64,000 bases of DNA, taken from Megalopta genalis (taxonomy: Eukaryota > Arthropoda > Insecta > Hymenoptera > Halictidae). Of this stretch, positions 36,001 to 49,525 are shown one piece after another; the stretch's first letter is position 1, and each line of letters starts with the position of its first letter. The stretch lies in the NCBI RefSeq assembly GCF_051020955.1, contig NC_135019.1, positions 8,391,501 to 8,455,500 of the forward strand, in the 5' to 3' direction. The position numbers and the translations under genes are program-made. The notes under the pieces were generated by a model. That model had not been told where the DNA came from and ran no database searches. It worked only from the letters and a program-made list of their open reading frames with translations.

Positions 36001-36978
36001 ATGGCAGGGTTACTTTAGGAATACGTCGTAGGATTAACACTCAAGAACATCTTCCAGAGAATCTACAGGCTCCGTACAATAGGCAAATGAATCATCAGTA
36101 TCCTTACGATGTGACGGTCACTAGAATGGAAAATGAAGGTTTTGGTTTCGTAATTATTTCCTCGGTGAACAAGGCTGGTTCGACGATTGGTAGGATAATC
36201 GAAGGTTCACCTGCTGAAAGATGCGGCCGATTGAATGTCGGAGACCATATTCTTGCCGTTAATCATGTAGATATCACGAACGTCTGCCACAAGGATATCG
36301 TGAATTTAATTAAGGACTCTGGTTACTCGGTTACTTTGACGATTGGTTACCCTCTTGATGATTGTTGCAGTAACACATCTCTGTCACAGAAGGTACTGCT
36401 CACTAATTGCTTGAATAGCTTTAACTGAATCTACAAAGTATTTGAGAGTAGGAATAGATTAATTCACCATTTAAAAATGTTTTCTTAAAATATCTCTATC
36501 ATGAATTTTTTGTCTTTAATTTTGTATTTCTGTCTACAGGATGAACCAACATGTGACGGAGATGGAGGTCAATATCATGCAGTCGAATTAACGCGTGGAA
36601 CTCGAGGATTTGGTTTTAGTATTCGCGGCGGACGTGAATTTCAAAATATGCCCCTGTTTGTGTTGCAAATTGCTGAGAACGGTCCCGCGTCTATTGATAA
36701 TCGATTGAGAGTAAGAGACGAGCTATTAATAAAAGAATATGTGTGCCAGTGAGAGGCGACACCCGTTTGAAAACCTGTATTGCATTCCTATTAATAATTT
36801 TCAGGTCGGCGACCAGATAATCGAGATAAACGGAATTAACACTAAAAACATGACTCACACGGAGGCAATCGAAATTATACGAAACGGTGGACCTTCCGTT
36901 CGACTTTTGGTTCGACGTGGTTGTCAGATGCCTTCAGTGGTAGGTGCACTTCCACACCTCTACGATATGAATATATGA
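33017..36978 (+). CDS. Magi: Magi: WW and PDZ domain scaffold
   Basis: Nine exons: 33017-33065, 33139-33364, 33622-34025, 34095-34283, 34340-35480, 35548-35683, 35853-36392, 36540-36710, 36805-36978, closing to 1009 residues. It is a scaffold at adherens junctions and synapses. Domains: WW1 about 72-103 (LPPNWEKAYTDTGEVYFIDH, W100), WW2 about 118-150 (LPYGWEKI...YFIDHVNRRTQYENP, with Tyr in the second Trp position), then five PDZ domains with carboxylate loops GLGFTI, GFGFTI, GFGFRI, GFGFVI and GFGFSI. A long disordered linker follows PDZ2 (exon 5). The guanylate kinase and PDZ0 domains of vertebrate MAGIs are absent, as I recall for fly Magi. A donor at GTG|GTAGGT near 36941 could give an alternative C-terminus. 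Confidence 0.93.
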
Positions 36979-39900
36979 GATTAACCATTTTTTTTAGTAA
37001 CACACCGCCATTAATCCTTGCAAGTGACGATTACTAATGCTAACGTTGCCTCCGTATAACTTTTACCCTCCGAATAATTTCTTTTTCGACTCGATGCTTC
37101 TGAGTTTAACAATTAGGTATCGCGTAGTACGAAAGAAATGAAACAATTTTTAAAGACAATACCAGAGAAAGGAAAAAAATGATTTCCAAGAGGTTGTTTT
37201 ATTGCAGCAAGAGTTAGATTAATACTGTTACGCAGTACTAAGAGAATCGGTACAGAACTGTCTGGTGCAAAATGGGAAACAATGTGTTATATTGTATAAT
37301 ATTTTATGGAGTTGGTTATACATATATGTAGGTATGTAGTAAGATTCAATACTTTTTTTATATATACGACACATGGGAATCATGTGCTTAAATGTATTCA
37401 CATGTCGTTCGAGCTTTTTAATATTTGATACGTATAATAATAATTATTATTATTTTACATGAGCTTCGAATTCTATATGTATTACAGTTTAGTAATATAA
37501 CCGAGGACATGGTTGTTGATTCTCAATGAAACACTATACTGATAGTATTAATACTAATTTATAGTAAGAGATCATCTTTTTTACGAACTTTCAGTTGAAG
37601 GAAAGAATGCGTGAATATCTTTTTCCTTGCAGCTGCGATTGTGACTCGTAAAATGCCCGATATCTAGGGACGATACTTGCTCACTCTAACCAAGATTGGA
37701 CTGGTGCTAACTCTGTATTTAAACAAATCTAATTACCGAGAGGACGAGAAATATTAATTCATCCTAACACGTGTGATAGCTTGAGAGTATTGTGCCTTGC
37801 GCGTGTTCCAAATATTTAATAACAAAACAAAAATTTACTAAGTAAAACGCTTAAGCTTGTGAAGCGATTGTAAAACGTTTATTGAATTTATATTCGTTGT
37901 AGAGTAATCTCACAATCGACCAATTAAGTATTCGACCGATTGATGAGGGCACCCCGCGCAGGCATTTATTGAAATTACCCGAGATGGGTGTGCACCCCAA
38001 AAAACGTCAGAAAGTTCGATTTTTTGTTTTCTTAAACTGCTGTTCATCCAAAAATCGATATTTATGATAAGAGTCTTTTACCGTTAAAGCGATTCTGCAC
38101 TTTTGAGTCCTGACTATATTATTAATTCGATAAGATAATACTTTATAATTTTAAATGTTAACTTCTGAGAAGAGAATCTTGAGAATTTTTTTTTTTACTG
38201 CGTATTGAGTGAATACTGCACTTTTTATGCACTACTTCGTACTAGAATTGATTGTACAAGATTATATACAATTGTAAAAACAGGCGAGACATGAATCTCG
38301 GTAGAGTATGATCTATTTGCATCTGCAAATAGTGTTGATACTCGGATAAACCATGAAAAACTATTTTAGTATTTATACATATAGAAAAATAATTGTGCAC
38401 TGAGATATAACTTCATAAATAAGAGAAATTGTAGACTGGACAAAAGTTAACTACATTTGACATTCTCAGAATCTCTTTTTGGTTGATCGTATACACTCGA
38501 ACATTCATCCTATAACATTATTGTGGCCTTGATCATCGATTCATTCATTTTTCTTAGCACGAATATTATACAGATCTTGTAGAGTTTAATTAATTACCTT
38601 TTGACTGTTCTGTCTCAAAACGAGTGCAGCATTTGAAAAAAAAAAAGAAAAGAAGATATTGTCGATACTGTTTTTGTTCTTAAGTATTTATTATAATTGT
38701 ACGAAGTAAGTACATCTAGCAATAATTAAATTAAGTGCTGATACAACCAAAGAAGCAGATGCACTTAGAGGTGCAGAGGATCAACGCGATGGCGAACTGC
38801 ATTTACTGTTTACAAAAATTTCTTTTAAAATGTTCTCATTCTTACTACACTGCGGAAGTTTATGCAAATCTAACTTTTCGTGGATAAACTCAAAGAGACT
38901 GAAATTCCATAGAATTGTATTATCTTCGTAAAATGTTGTAATACATTATGAATAATATGAAACGATATTAACTTCTATTAGAATCTCATTTCATATAGTT
39001 AGTAAATATTAAATAAGAAAATTATGTAATTCTTTCTAAATTTTTCGTATGTAATAAGTGCATAAAGTTCCGAAGTCTATTGATTACCCGGTAATGTCTG
39101 TAATAACAAGATCAGGCAAAAAGTTTTCTTGTTAAAACAACCTCTTCCTGTCTTTTTGCGACACTTAGGCACGTTAACTATGTAAAAACTAATAAATCTA
39201 TTTTTTTACTAGTAAGTTCATAACGACTAGGTCGAGAATGTTCGGTAAACGAATCAAATAAGAACGAATTAAGCTATATTTTTAAACCTAATTCTTGTAA
39301 AGAAAAAAAGTAAGAAAAAATCAGAGCATTTATGAGAATGAAAATTGTCGCTGTTCATTGTTTGCTTACATAAGCAATTTTTCTGTCTATCGTATAAACG
39401 ATAAGCAGCGGTAATTGCATTTATAGGCGGATTATACTTTTTCCTACATCGTAATTATTCTGTTTATTTTTTATAATTATATACGTATACATATACACCA
39501 TTTGTATATTATGTAGGATATTATAAACGAGTTCAAAATAATTGTAAATATATATACATACATATATATAAATATTTATATATATATATATGTATCAATT
39601 TCTAAAAGTTATACAATATTATTGATAATTATTGATAATTATAGGCTTCATAAATGAAGAGATAATTTTTCAATAGAAATGTAATAACAATTGTAATTTT
39701 AACATTAAACGAACTCCATGTCTTCTGTACTTATATTGCGATATTGTCTCTTGCCAAGATGCATCACGAACTGTTTAATATTGTATATGCACGTTATTTT
39801 CATCGATAATAACTTCGTTACAACTACACGAATAAATTTAAGAGATCGATATTGTTGCGAATAAAAATTCTACCTTTAATTACAATTAAGCCCTGTTCAA

Positions 39901-41344
39901 TAAATACTAATTGAAGCTATGTAAATTATAATTTAAATAGCTAGCGCCATTTAGCACTTCGATTCCCGGTTGCCTCGTTTAAGGGGCCACCAAATTGTGT
40001 CATTCTTTTCTTGTAAAAGAACGAAACTTACAGAAAATTTAGAATGTGGTTTATATCATGCAAGTTTTATGGAATATTTGTGTGTATTTATTATACCTTT
40101 TTCTTCACAAGATACTGTTTCGGGAAAACCGAACATTTCGGGGAATCCCAAAAACTGTTTACACCGTGGTGTATACTACGTTTTCATGATTTGTGCCGAA
40201 GAAGAAACCAAATATTCTTATTTTCATGATACTCGGTAAATCTTACCGAATGTTGTGTAGAATTGAAAAATATTTGATTTCTTCCTCAGTCGAAATCGTG
40301 GAGCCGCAAAAACGTCGAAGTTAGAAATCGAATGGTCGAGGAATTTCAAAAATCCCGCCTTTTGGACGATATCGCGGTCACAATAGAGCCTGCGCCTACA
40401 TTTCCGAGAATGCGGCGCTTGACGTTTCGTCGTGACGTCAGCCAATGTCTTCAAGCTGCAACACTCGAAACGTGTTCGCCCCATATGGTTCGGGATCACG
40501 ATTCACCGTAACGACCGTAACAATCGTTCGAAAACGTCGGAAAGATCGGAAAATTGGTGGAATCATGAGTTGAGAATATTCGACCGCCTCTCGCGCTCGA
40601 TCTCGAGATTCCCGAGGACCAGTTGCCGACATGTTGGTACCACTGTCGATTGATCGCACGTATTTTACCCAGAATGTGTATCGTATATATTTATTCGTGG
40701 GTCCCTCTGGGCGAATGTAAACAGAATTTTTCGCAAATATGAAGTGACACGGCCGATTTCTGCGGCTGCGACTCGCGATACGTGCCGTGGTTACGTGTTT
40801 GCTGCGGAAGATTCGACTCGGATAGTGGTCTGTGTGTCTGTCGGATATTTCGGAGCGCGTTACGGTGACCAAAGGATATACCCATCGGATAGAACGGGTT
40901 CGCGTTCGACCGTCTCGAAGTGTTCGTTTAGTTTCGATGAAGTGAAGTGGCGACGAACGCGGAATCTTTGCTGGCACGATGCGAGAGTATCTACAGGAAC
41001 TCGTTGATCGTTCACTGACGGTGAGTGAGACGTTCAGGGAATGATCCGATAATGGACGAACGACCGCTTTGGACTTTCCCACCGTCCTCGAGATATGTCG
41101 TTTCACCGTGAAGCGAAACCCACGATTTTCGGATCGAAAAACGTTTTGCAAGCCGATCGGACATCCGTGTGTCATCGGGTCCGCGATCGAACACGGAAAT
41201 TCGAATCGTTCGCTTAGGCCAACCTCATTACGTGAATTGTCGCGTGTATATTATATGGCGTGCGTGTGGCCGTGCGTGCTTCTGTGTACGTCAGAGAAGC
41301 ATTCATGAGATCGCACACAGTCGCGGGTGCTGCCACACGGACAC
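36979..41344. other. 3' UTR and intergenic, no recognisable gene
   Basis: AT-rich to about 39.9 kb, probably including a long Magi 3' UTR. From 40.2 to 41.4 kb the sequence turns CpG-rich. A 245-residue Arg-rich frame on the minus strand (40438-41175) and several plus-strand frames overlap there; none has domain support. The CpG-rich part may hold distal promoter or 5'-UTR exons of the receptor gene at 43542. Confidence 0.45.
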
Positions 41345-42116
41345 TATACAGGGTGTTCCGCGATTCAACTGATAATTTCCGATGGCACAGAGGTTACTCC
41401 GAAACGTGTATAAACAATGGAGCGGTTTTACTTCGTTATCAGATATGGACCGCGATACTGTCATTAGCAATTCGCATTCGCAATCGTCTTGATATTCAGT
41501 GAACATGATCAAGTGGTACGTAGAATCGTGATTTCTAAACGTAACGTGAAAATATCGGAATGTTAGTATCAAATATTAGGTTGTTCCAAAAATTCTTTCC
41601 GTTTACACGCAATGCAAATGTAAATTACTTTTTTATCCAAGTGGTGTAATTGCATGAACGAAAATTAGAGACCGATAAAACATCAACAAATGGGATACCC
41701 GTGTTGTCTAACAGCATTAAAAGGAAGCATTAAGCAAAGAACGTTTGGGACAATTTAATACAATTTTATTAGTGGGCATTTTAATTATTGAAAATACATT
41801 TTTTAATAATATTTTAACTATACCATATAGTCGGAAAGCATTGAAGACCTTGATACAAAAGTCGTCTACATTTTAAGAGAATTATACTTGTTGAAGTTTT
41901 GCACATTTGTATACATTGCCGATTGTTTGGTCAATGAATCAGACGACTTTTAAGATCTGAACTTACTCGGTGTTTGTACGAAGGTCTTTGATTCATTTCT
42001 ATACTTAATACCGAGTAATAATTATGTTGGTGGATTCTTATAAATGTATGAAATAATAATTAAGTCGATTAATGATTGACAGTCGTTGTCAGTTTAATTA
42101 CTGAGCACCCTGTATA
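41345..42116. mobile_element. Candidate TIR element with TATACAGGGTG ends, mariner-like remnant inside
   Basis: The left end TATACAGGGTGTTCC and right end (read inward) TATACAGGGTGCTCA agree over the first 11 bases, and again at AACTGA 22 bases in, about 24 of 32 overall. Inside at about 41578 is TTAGGTTGTTCCAAAAATTC, which resembles a mariner-type end. No transposase ORF remains. The borders are approximate. Confidence 0.5.
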
Positions 42117-43541
42117 CACGCGAACAAGACGGGATACGAGGTACGATCATCTACCACGGAGACGCGTTACGTCGTGGATACAGCGCAGTGTATGCTCGTA
42201 AATAAACGATCGTAACGTTCTCGACGCGATACGCGTCTCGAATATCTCCGGGAAATGTTTGCAGTTTTACAGAAACGGCCCTGTACCGCACCGTGCTAAA
42301 TAATTTCTGCACGCCGCATGGCCGTGTGCATGCTCGTCCCGCATATGTATGTATATGTAGAATTCTCCCTCCTTTTTTAGGTCTTTCTTTTTCCTTCTCC
42401 CTCTCCCTCTCTCTCTTCGCCTCGCTCTCTTTTTCTCGCTTCCTCTACGACCGTGATGACTGATTACGTTTTCGAGTTATCAATATTTTCCTCTTACTCC
42501 GATAATTAGACTTTTCTAGTAAATAACGACAACGATTGAGAAAATGCTTCCGAGCGTACGTTGATGACGCGATGCAGCATTTTATATCGTTCACATTTTT
42601 ACTCTTCACGTTCGAACCATCTTTTATTATTGATTTTTAAGCTATTGTTATATTTACTACTCTCCTCGGCCGAACGTATTCGGTTGATAAGAATCATTTG
42701 CATGTTAAACATTTTTTTAAAATACTTTTTACCTAAAAGTAATATTGAAAAAAGCTTAATAATTTTAAATAATAATCCTGAAAGGACTCTTTAAATTGTA
42801 TTAATTCAGATCATTTGTTTATTTATGTATAATGTTGTCGTCTATAAAAATCTACTAAGACATTTGCAATTGTTAAGTTTATATTTCGAGAGGATTATGA
42901 AGTATTCAAATTAGAAAAAGATTTTTGTAAACAAAAATTTAGTACAACAACAAAGTACACTCCAAATGTTTCTAACATTTCTATTATTCCTGCTCCATTT
43001 GTAAATGTTGTTTGTATAATATAATGGATTTTAAGAACAAATATTATTCACAGAAACGTTGTGGTAGTTTTGCAATGTATTGCTCTGATTTTATTACTCA
43101 TTTTAACCTATAATTAACCATCGTTAAATATCTGTTTCATAGTAAACAATAAATTAGTTAAGAAATTATTGGAAACTATTTAAGAAATTAATTATTTCAT
43201 AGTAAAAGAGATAAGTTAGTTAAGAAATTATTGGAAAATGATTGCATAAAAATAATGAAGTAAAATGTCATGACCCAAGATTTACCAATCGGAACTTTAC
43301 TCTATCTCATTAGTATCTGACTTATCTTTATTATGCGTAAGGATTGAGCATCCTGATTCAGTCTCAGTTCAGCTTTGACACTATACAGTCACATCTTCTG
43401 TTACAAGCTTCGGTCTTCATTTTTTGAAATAGTTGTACTGTTACTTACTATTGTGATTGTTAGTGCAACCAATTTTTGATGAGTGAAATAATCTTTTAGT
43501 GATTAATACAACTTTATTTTTTTCAGTGATGGGAGCTCAAG
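42117..43541. other. Upstream region of the receptor gene
   Basis: No coding gene. It has a CT-rich tract near 42361-42445. Around 43140-43260 a segment of about 60 bp (containing TTAGTTAAGAAATTATTGG) is directly duplicated. The acceptor TTTTTTTCAG just before 43529 implies an upstream non-coding exon. Confidence 0.45.
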
Positions 43542-46500
43542 ATGTCTTCAACCAAAGCAGATCCCAAAAGACCTGTGCAAGAAATGTTTCGATTATCACG
43601 GTCAGATACAGAAATCGCGTCTAAACACGATGTCTCTAGATCTTTGGATATCCATAGAATGAGAGAAATACTGTGCTGCGATTCTGAGCACTGTAAAAAT
43701 GATATAAGTAATAATCTCCCTGTGGAGAAAGACATTCTAAATAGGATAGAAAATGAATCGTGTGACACGGCTGAATGTTCAACAAGCATCAACTATTCTA
43801 CTGGAATATGTTTGCTTAACCATTGTTCATCGAACAAAGATGTTAATCGTTTTACCTGTAATTGTGATATAATGTGTTGTCAAAAACAGAAACAAATCTC
43901 AAATAGTTATGTGTGTTCTAATACATACAATTCGTGGAGAACAAGGGCAGACAGAAATTTGCTGCTGCCTACTACCAAGAGAGTCGGTACACAGTGGAGA
44001 AACTGTTTTTGGAGAACATTTTTAATTCCTTTCATTGTATTATCATGTACATTATTATGTAGTGCAGATCACAATGAGTGTGCACATGGCCTCAAAACAC
44101 CAGGAAGTAAGTTTAAAATGGACTAAAACAGTAATTATATGTTCCTTGAATAGTTCTACATTTAGCTGAGTTTATAAATAAAGCATGCACCTTTCTTCTC
44201 TTTTTGGAATTCTAGTGTAGAAGCAAAATGCTTGTATCTATATTTAATACACTGTGGACGTTCCGTGTATGCTCGCAGTGAAAGCAACTTAACAATTTAT
44301 TTTGACAGATGTATTATAATAACAATAACAAAATTATAAACTTATCTCTTTCAAGGAACTTGGCCTCAAGGGGATATTGTTCTTGAATACGGTCAATCGT
44401 TAAAAATACTTTGTATATTAAATAAAACGTTTGACAGCTATCTGCCTGAAGGAAATGCTTCAGATCTTATGTTTTTTCGAAACAATAAGGAAATGGAACC
44501 ACAGTTTATTACAATCGTTAATGAAACTACAATATCATTGGATGTAGAACAACCTCCTCCTGCAGAGGACATGTACTATTGCAAATTAAGGCCACAAAAT
44601 GACTCTAACAAGAAACCTGAAGCAGTTTGTTTGAACAAAGTTGTAGTGGGATGTAAGTATTGTGTCTTGGAAAATACTGTTTTAAATGGTTCCCGATTTC
44701 AGTAAAAATGTCTCTGTTTATTACAGTTATGCTTGCAGTTTGAATTCCTCTCTAAATAGTGTCATTCATGTATGTGTTTATCAGGATAGATCAAAAGCCT
44801 GCATTCATTCGAATTATAGAAGTATCTTATACGTTTTGTATCTTAGAACCCATTCTTGACTATCATTCAAGATAAGAATTTATGCAGAGACCCTTTCACA
44901 CAAAGAGAACCCTGTAGACGCACCCGTTTTAATCTCCCCTCTTACTCGCGTTTTGAATTTTTTTTTTTGTGCGGCAAAAGTGATAAGAATCTGTTTCCAG
45001 AAGAACGTAGGAGTTTTCTCTATGAGTTTCTGATTATAATGTTCATCAACAGATAAACCTAAAGAACCGAAGAATTTCTCCTGTGTGTCCCACAACTGGG
45101 AAAATATTACATGCTCATGGGTGCCCGTCCAGAACTACGTTACAACGAAATTTACGCTTGTATTCAAACTACCGGGAAGAGCAGGACGAAAATTGTATCC
45201 TTGCCCACATGAAAATCAAAAACATTTGCCACCGAATACATGTCTGTGGGACACATCAACGAACCCGATTTACCGTCAGCCATACGAATATTATACGTTC
45301 ATCTTAAACGTGGAGAACGTGCTAGGAAATGCCAGTTTTACATACAGATTTCATCATTTTGCTCATGGTTCGCATCCTCTATTCTTAAACTTGCAAATGT
45401 ATCGTCCCGATTCTAACGATAATGGTAACTGTTTCCAGTTATTCCTGCAAAACCGGCCAATTTATCAGTGATTAATAAAACATCGGATAGCGTATTACTG
45501 CATTGGAGCGTGCCTTTTCCTATGCAAAACTTTCCACCTGGCTTACACCACAGAATAATGTACCAAAATCACTGGCATACTAAAGACACCTGGCAGGTGT
45601 GCATGCACATACTATTTCTTTATATAATTATAATGTATCCTGTATTAACTATAATTGTTTTTCAGGTAATTAATATTACGAATGACATTCGCGACTCCAA
45701 GAGACATTATAATCTCTCCGGATTGGAGTACGCTAACGCCGGCTACGATGTACGGGTTTCCATGAAGAGTTCTGTCGCTACAGGGGAAGATAAATGGAGT
45801 GAGTTTAGCGTGGTTGCGTTCAGAACATCGCCAACAGGTAAGCAACTCGATTTTTGTCATTAGGTATTCTGCGGAGTATTCCGTGTTTTCTTTCTTTCAT
45901 TTCTATGTACTTGATATTTTAGTACCTGGCCGTTCTCCAAAAACCGATATCGGGAGCTTCGAGGTAACGGCGGAGAGCAGGGACACCAGAGACGTGTATT
46001 TGTATTGGCAAACTATACCGGAGTACTTGAAGAACGGTGACAATTTTACATATAAGATCGAACACGTTGAAGAGAATGGAAAGAAGCTGGCGATTGTTCC
46101 CAGTGAAAGGACAGACACATATGTTAAATTCAAGGGAATTAATCTCAACAGTTATTACAGATTCGAGATTGTTTCGACAAATATTGTCGGAATGAACAAG
46201 GAGCGCGCTAGAATCTTTGTTCCTAGTCAATATGAAAGTAAGGATATAATTTTCTTTGCAACGAAGAATTCGAATACAGATCCGTATTCTATTACCAGAC
46301 AATTATAATTGACGTGTGTATTTCACAGTACCGCACGGACCTTTGGCGTTTACAAAAATAGCATTTCACGGCGGTCTGTACGAGCTGTCTTGGAAGCTAC
46401 CTATTATGAACACCGAAGTTACAAATTATACAATTTTTTGGTGCGATAACGATAACCGGGATCGCCCTTATCAATGCACCGTACGTAATCGTTAACAACT

Positions 46501-49500
46501 GCGGATATTCGGTAATTGAAATCTATTCATATCGAAACTGATAATTACAGGGTTATCTGGACTGGGTGCATGTGAGCAAGAATACGACGATCTATAATAT
46601 GACTGTGCCGGATCCAAACAAGGTTTACCAGTTCGCGATCTCCGCGAATACCCATAAAGGAAGCAGTGGTATGATGTGGGCTTCGTGCACTGTGATGCAT
46701 GACGACGGTGTTGGAAAGATGAAGTCCGTTTGGATAAATAAAATCGGCTCCGACTATATTCAAGTTGGGTGGAAGTTGGACTGTTCCGATCGCATTGGAA
46801 TTGTAGAGGGATTCAACATATATTATTGCCCTATAGTATCGCCGTATAATTTGAACTGTAAAGGCCCGAAGCTTAATACAACGATAAAAGCGGATCCCCA
46901 TACTATTCACGGCATGGTGACCAATTTAAAACCGTATACGACCTACAGCCTATCTGTCGCCGTGTTAATCAAGAACAAAGAAGGAAAAACCAGCGACCCT
47001 TTGTACAATACAACGTTGGAAGCCGCCCCATCGACGCCTCCGCAAGACGTCAAGGTCTTTAACGTGACCAATACAACTATGTTTATCACATGGAAACCGC
47101 CAGATGCCATGAATGGCGTTTTGAGATACTACGAAGTAAAATTTAACGGATGTGAACGAAAGGTTGACGAAGCGAATCATATAAAACTGGAGAACCTTAA
47201 GGTCCACACGAATTACAGCATCAGCGTGGCGGCATGCACCGTGGATTGCAGCCAAGCGTCACCGATTATCTACGAGGTTACCAAGATCGGTGTGCCTGGC
47301 AAAGTAGGCGTTCCCAACGTCAGATTCATAAATTCTAGCCAAGTGGCCGTTAAGTGGAACAAACCTGACAATAGCGCTGGTTATTTGGATTACTATCAGA
47401 TATCTACGCGTGACGGTGACATAAAAAACAGTACCAAAACAGGTAATGGCGTAAAACAGAAGATTCTTCGCTAGAAAAGTATATGCAATTTTTAACGTAA
47501 TTGATGCAATCGTTGCAGAGGCTCATTTGTCAATTCCTGACTGCAAAACGGTGGGGAGAGAACAGTTATACGAGTTTCGCGTGAGAGCTGTTAACATTGC
47601 ACCCGATAATGAGCACCTGTCAGGAGAATGGTCCGATCCAGGCGATGGAAATTGCTACAGCGATGGTAAAATCATTCTGATATTCTTTCTCCTTTCGCAT
47701 CGTAATTGAATAGGGTTCAATTCAAGGGTTAATCTATTACGAGTTATAGAAATGTTTATTAATCAACAAATTATTATGTCATAGGTCCGTCGTTCAGCGT
47801 CTGGATTATGATATGGGTGATAGGAGCAGTCAGCATTGTAGCGGTACTTCTTTGTGTCGGACATGTGTCGAAGAGGTACATATATCCTTTCCTCTATAAT
47901 TTATCAAAAGGTCGTAGGTTTACTATAACTTTTATTCATTTATTATAGAATGTGGATGAAGTGTAAAGCTATGCAGGACGTCGGAGTCAAGTTACCACCT
48001 GGATTAGCGCCCAACATGGTAATACTATTGCTGTACTCAAACAAAAACTAAACTTTGTACAACCATTAGAAAATACTCATTATTTATGGTTTATTAATAT
48101 TTATTATAGAAGCTCCTGCAGAAGGGAGGTGAACAGCACATTCGGCAATCATCAGCGGACTCAAGTGGCTGCTCTAGCGGTCAAGAATCCGTCACTTCTT
48201 CTCTCACGTCTGACTCTCAGGTTTCAAGTGACAGTGGCACGGAGATAGATCCAATGCCGGTGTCGCCGAACAAGTTGATGGAAACGTTGCAGCCTTGGGA
48301 GTCCTCGAGCTTGCGGCAGAGGAACGTCGGGGTAACAAGGCCTGGGTTCACCGCAGACGCAGCTCGTTGGGAACCATACGTAAAAGTGGCGAAATCAGGA
48401 GAACCGATAATCGGGGACTCCTTGTCTCTAGCAAGATCGACACCCAATTTAACCGATAGCACTGGCTTCACAACGTCCCAGCACACATGGTCCTCGACCG
48501 GCTATATCAGCATGCCGTCATCCGAGGAGCTATCCAGCAATCCGAGCCCTGTGCCCAAAGAAACAACAACAGCAGGTGGTTACAGTGTGATCGGAGCAGC
48601 TCCAAAGCCAGTGAAATCAAAATCCAAGGATGACGGTGACTTGACAGACCCCACTGCGAAGACACTGATCCCAATTAAAGCGGAGACCAAGCCCGCCAAT
48701 GCCTACATAACCCTGGCATCCTTGGAGCAGAAACAGAAGGACAAGAAGCCCATAGATACCTTGCGCGACTTAGATGACCTGGCATTCACGGAGTCGAAAG
48801 CGAAACTGGAGACTTTGACACCGTTCTCCACTGCCGAGAAAACGTCGAAACCGTATGTCCAGACAGGCTTGATCGATTCGCTGAAGAAGCCATTCGCTTT
48901 GAGCAGTATCGACGGTACAAGGAGCGCGACGATGACCGCTCCATTCGCATCAACGTCTCTAACCGATGCGTGCACCAAACCATTTGTCTCCTCGTTTGCT
49001 AGTCCGACATCCTTGCCGTCCACCATGGACTCCCCGTCGAAGCCGTACGTCTCGGTGTCTTCTATCTCTGAGATGGCGAAGAAGCCGAACTATCAGCCAA
49101 CTGTTTCGGAAGGATCGCCCAAAGCTGGCCCTCCAGAGTCTTCGACGACCGATGGTTCGAAACCATACGTCTTGGCCAGCACCGTTTTCCAGAGACTACA
49201 GCCGCAGCAAATTGGAAAAACGGAAGCAACGGAGCCCACGGAGGACAAGAACGAGGAGGACAACTCTGCTTACACGCGCTATTGGCCAACAGGAACGCAC
49301 CCGGCCGGCAAACTGGATGTTGACAAGACGATCATCGCCAGCAAACCGAACACCGGTTACGTCACCATAGCGGAGAATCCAAAGTTGGAGCAGCACAGGA
49401 CGTCCACCGTGTCGTCTCCGTACGTGCAGCACGAGAGGTTCGAGAAGCCGCTTCCGCCGACTGCCGCTGGACAGTCCGACGAGCAATACAGTAAAGTGAC

Positions 49501-49525
49501 TGTTGTGCCAAGTACTATCCAATGA
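43542..49525 (+). CDS. dome: Domeless-like class I cytokine receptor (JAK/STAT)
   Basis: Twelve exons: 43542-44106, 44356-44652, 45053-45367, 45439-45596, 45666-45837, 45923-46237, 46329-46480, 46551-47442, 47519-47665, 47785-47875, 47949-48018, 48110-49525, closing to 1529 residues. Domeless binds Upd-type ligands and activates Hopscotch/JAK and STAT. Seen here: Cys-bearing cytokine-binding modules (exons 2-5) with a WSEFS pentad at the end, several fibronectin III modules in exons 6-9, one membrane segment about 1008-1030 (FSVWIMIWVIGAVSIVAVLL), a Pro box-1-like motif VKLPPGLAP, a Ser-rich stretch (SSADSSGCSSGQESVTSSL), and a tail of about 495 residues with repeated tyrosine motifs. The first 155 residues precede the signal-like segment FLIPFIVLSCTLLCSA and are unexplained. 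The exon 3 donor (CATG|GTTCGC) is weak. Confidence 0.88.

Noticed and set aside
40438..41175. 245-residue minus-strand open frame
   Set aside because: Arg/Ser/Thr-rich, lies in CpG-rich DNA with competing frames on the other strand, no domain, no splice support.
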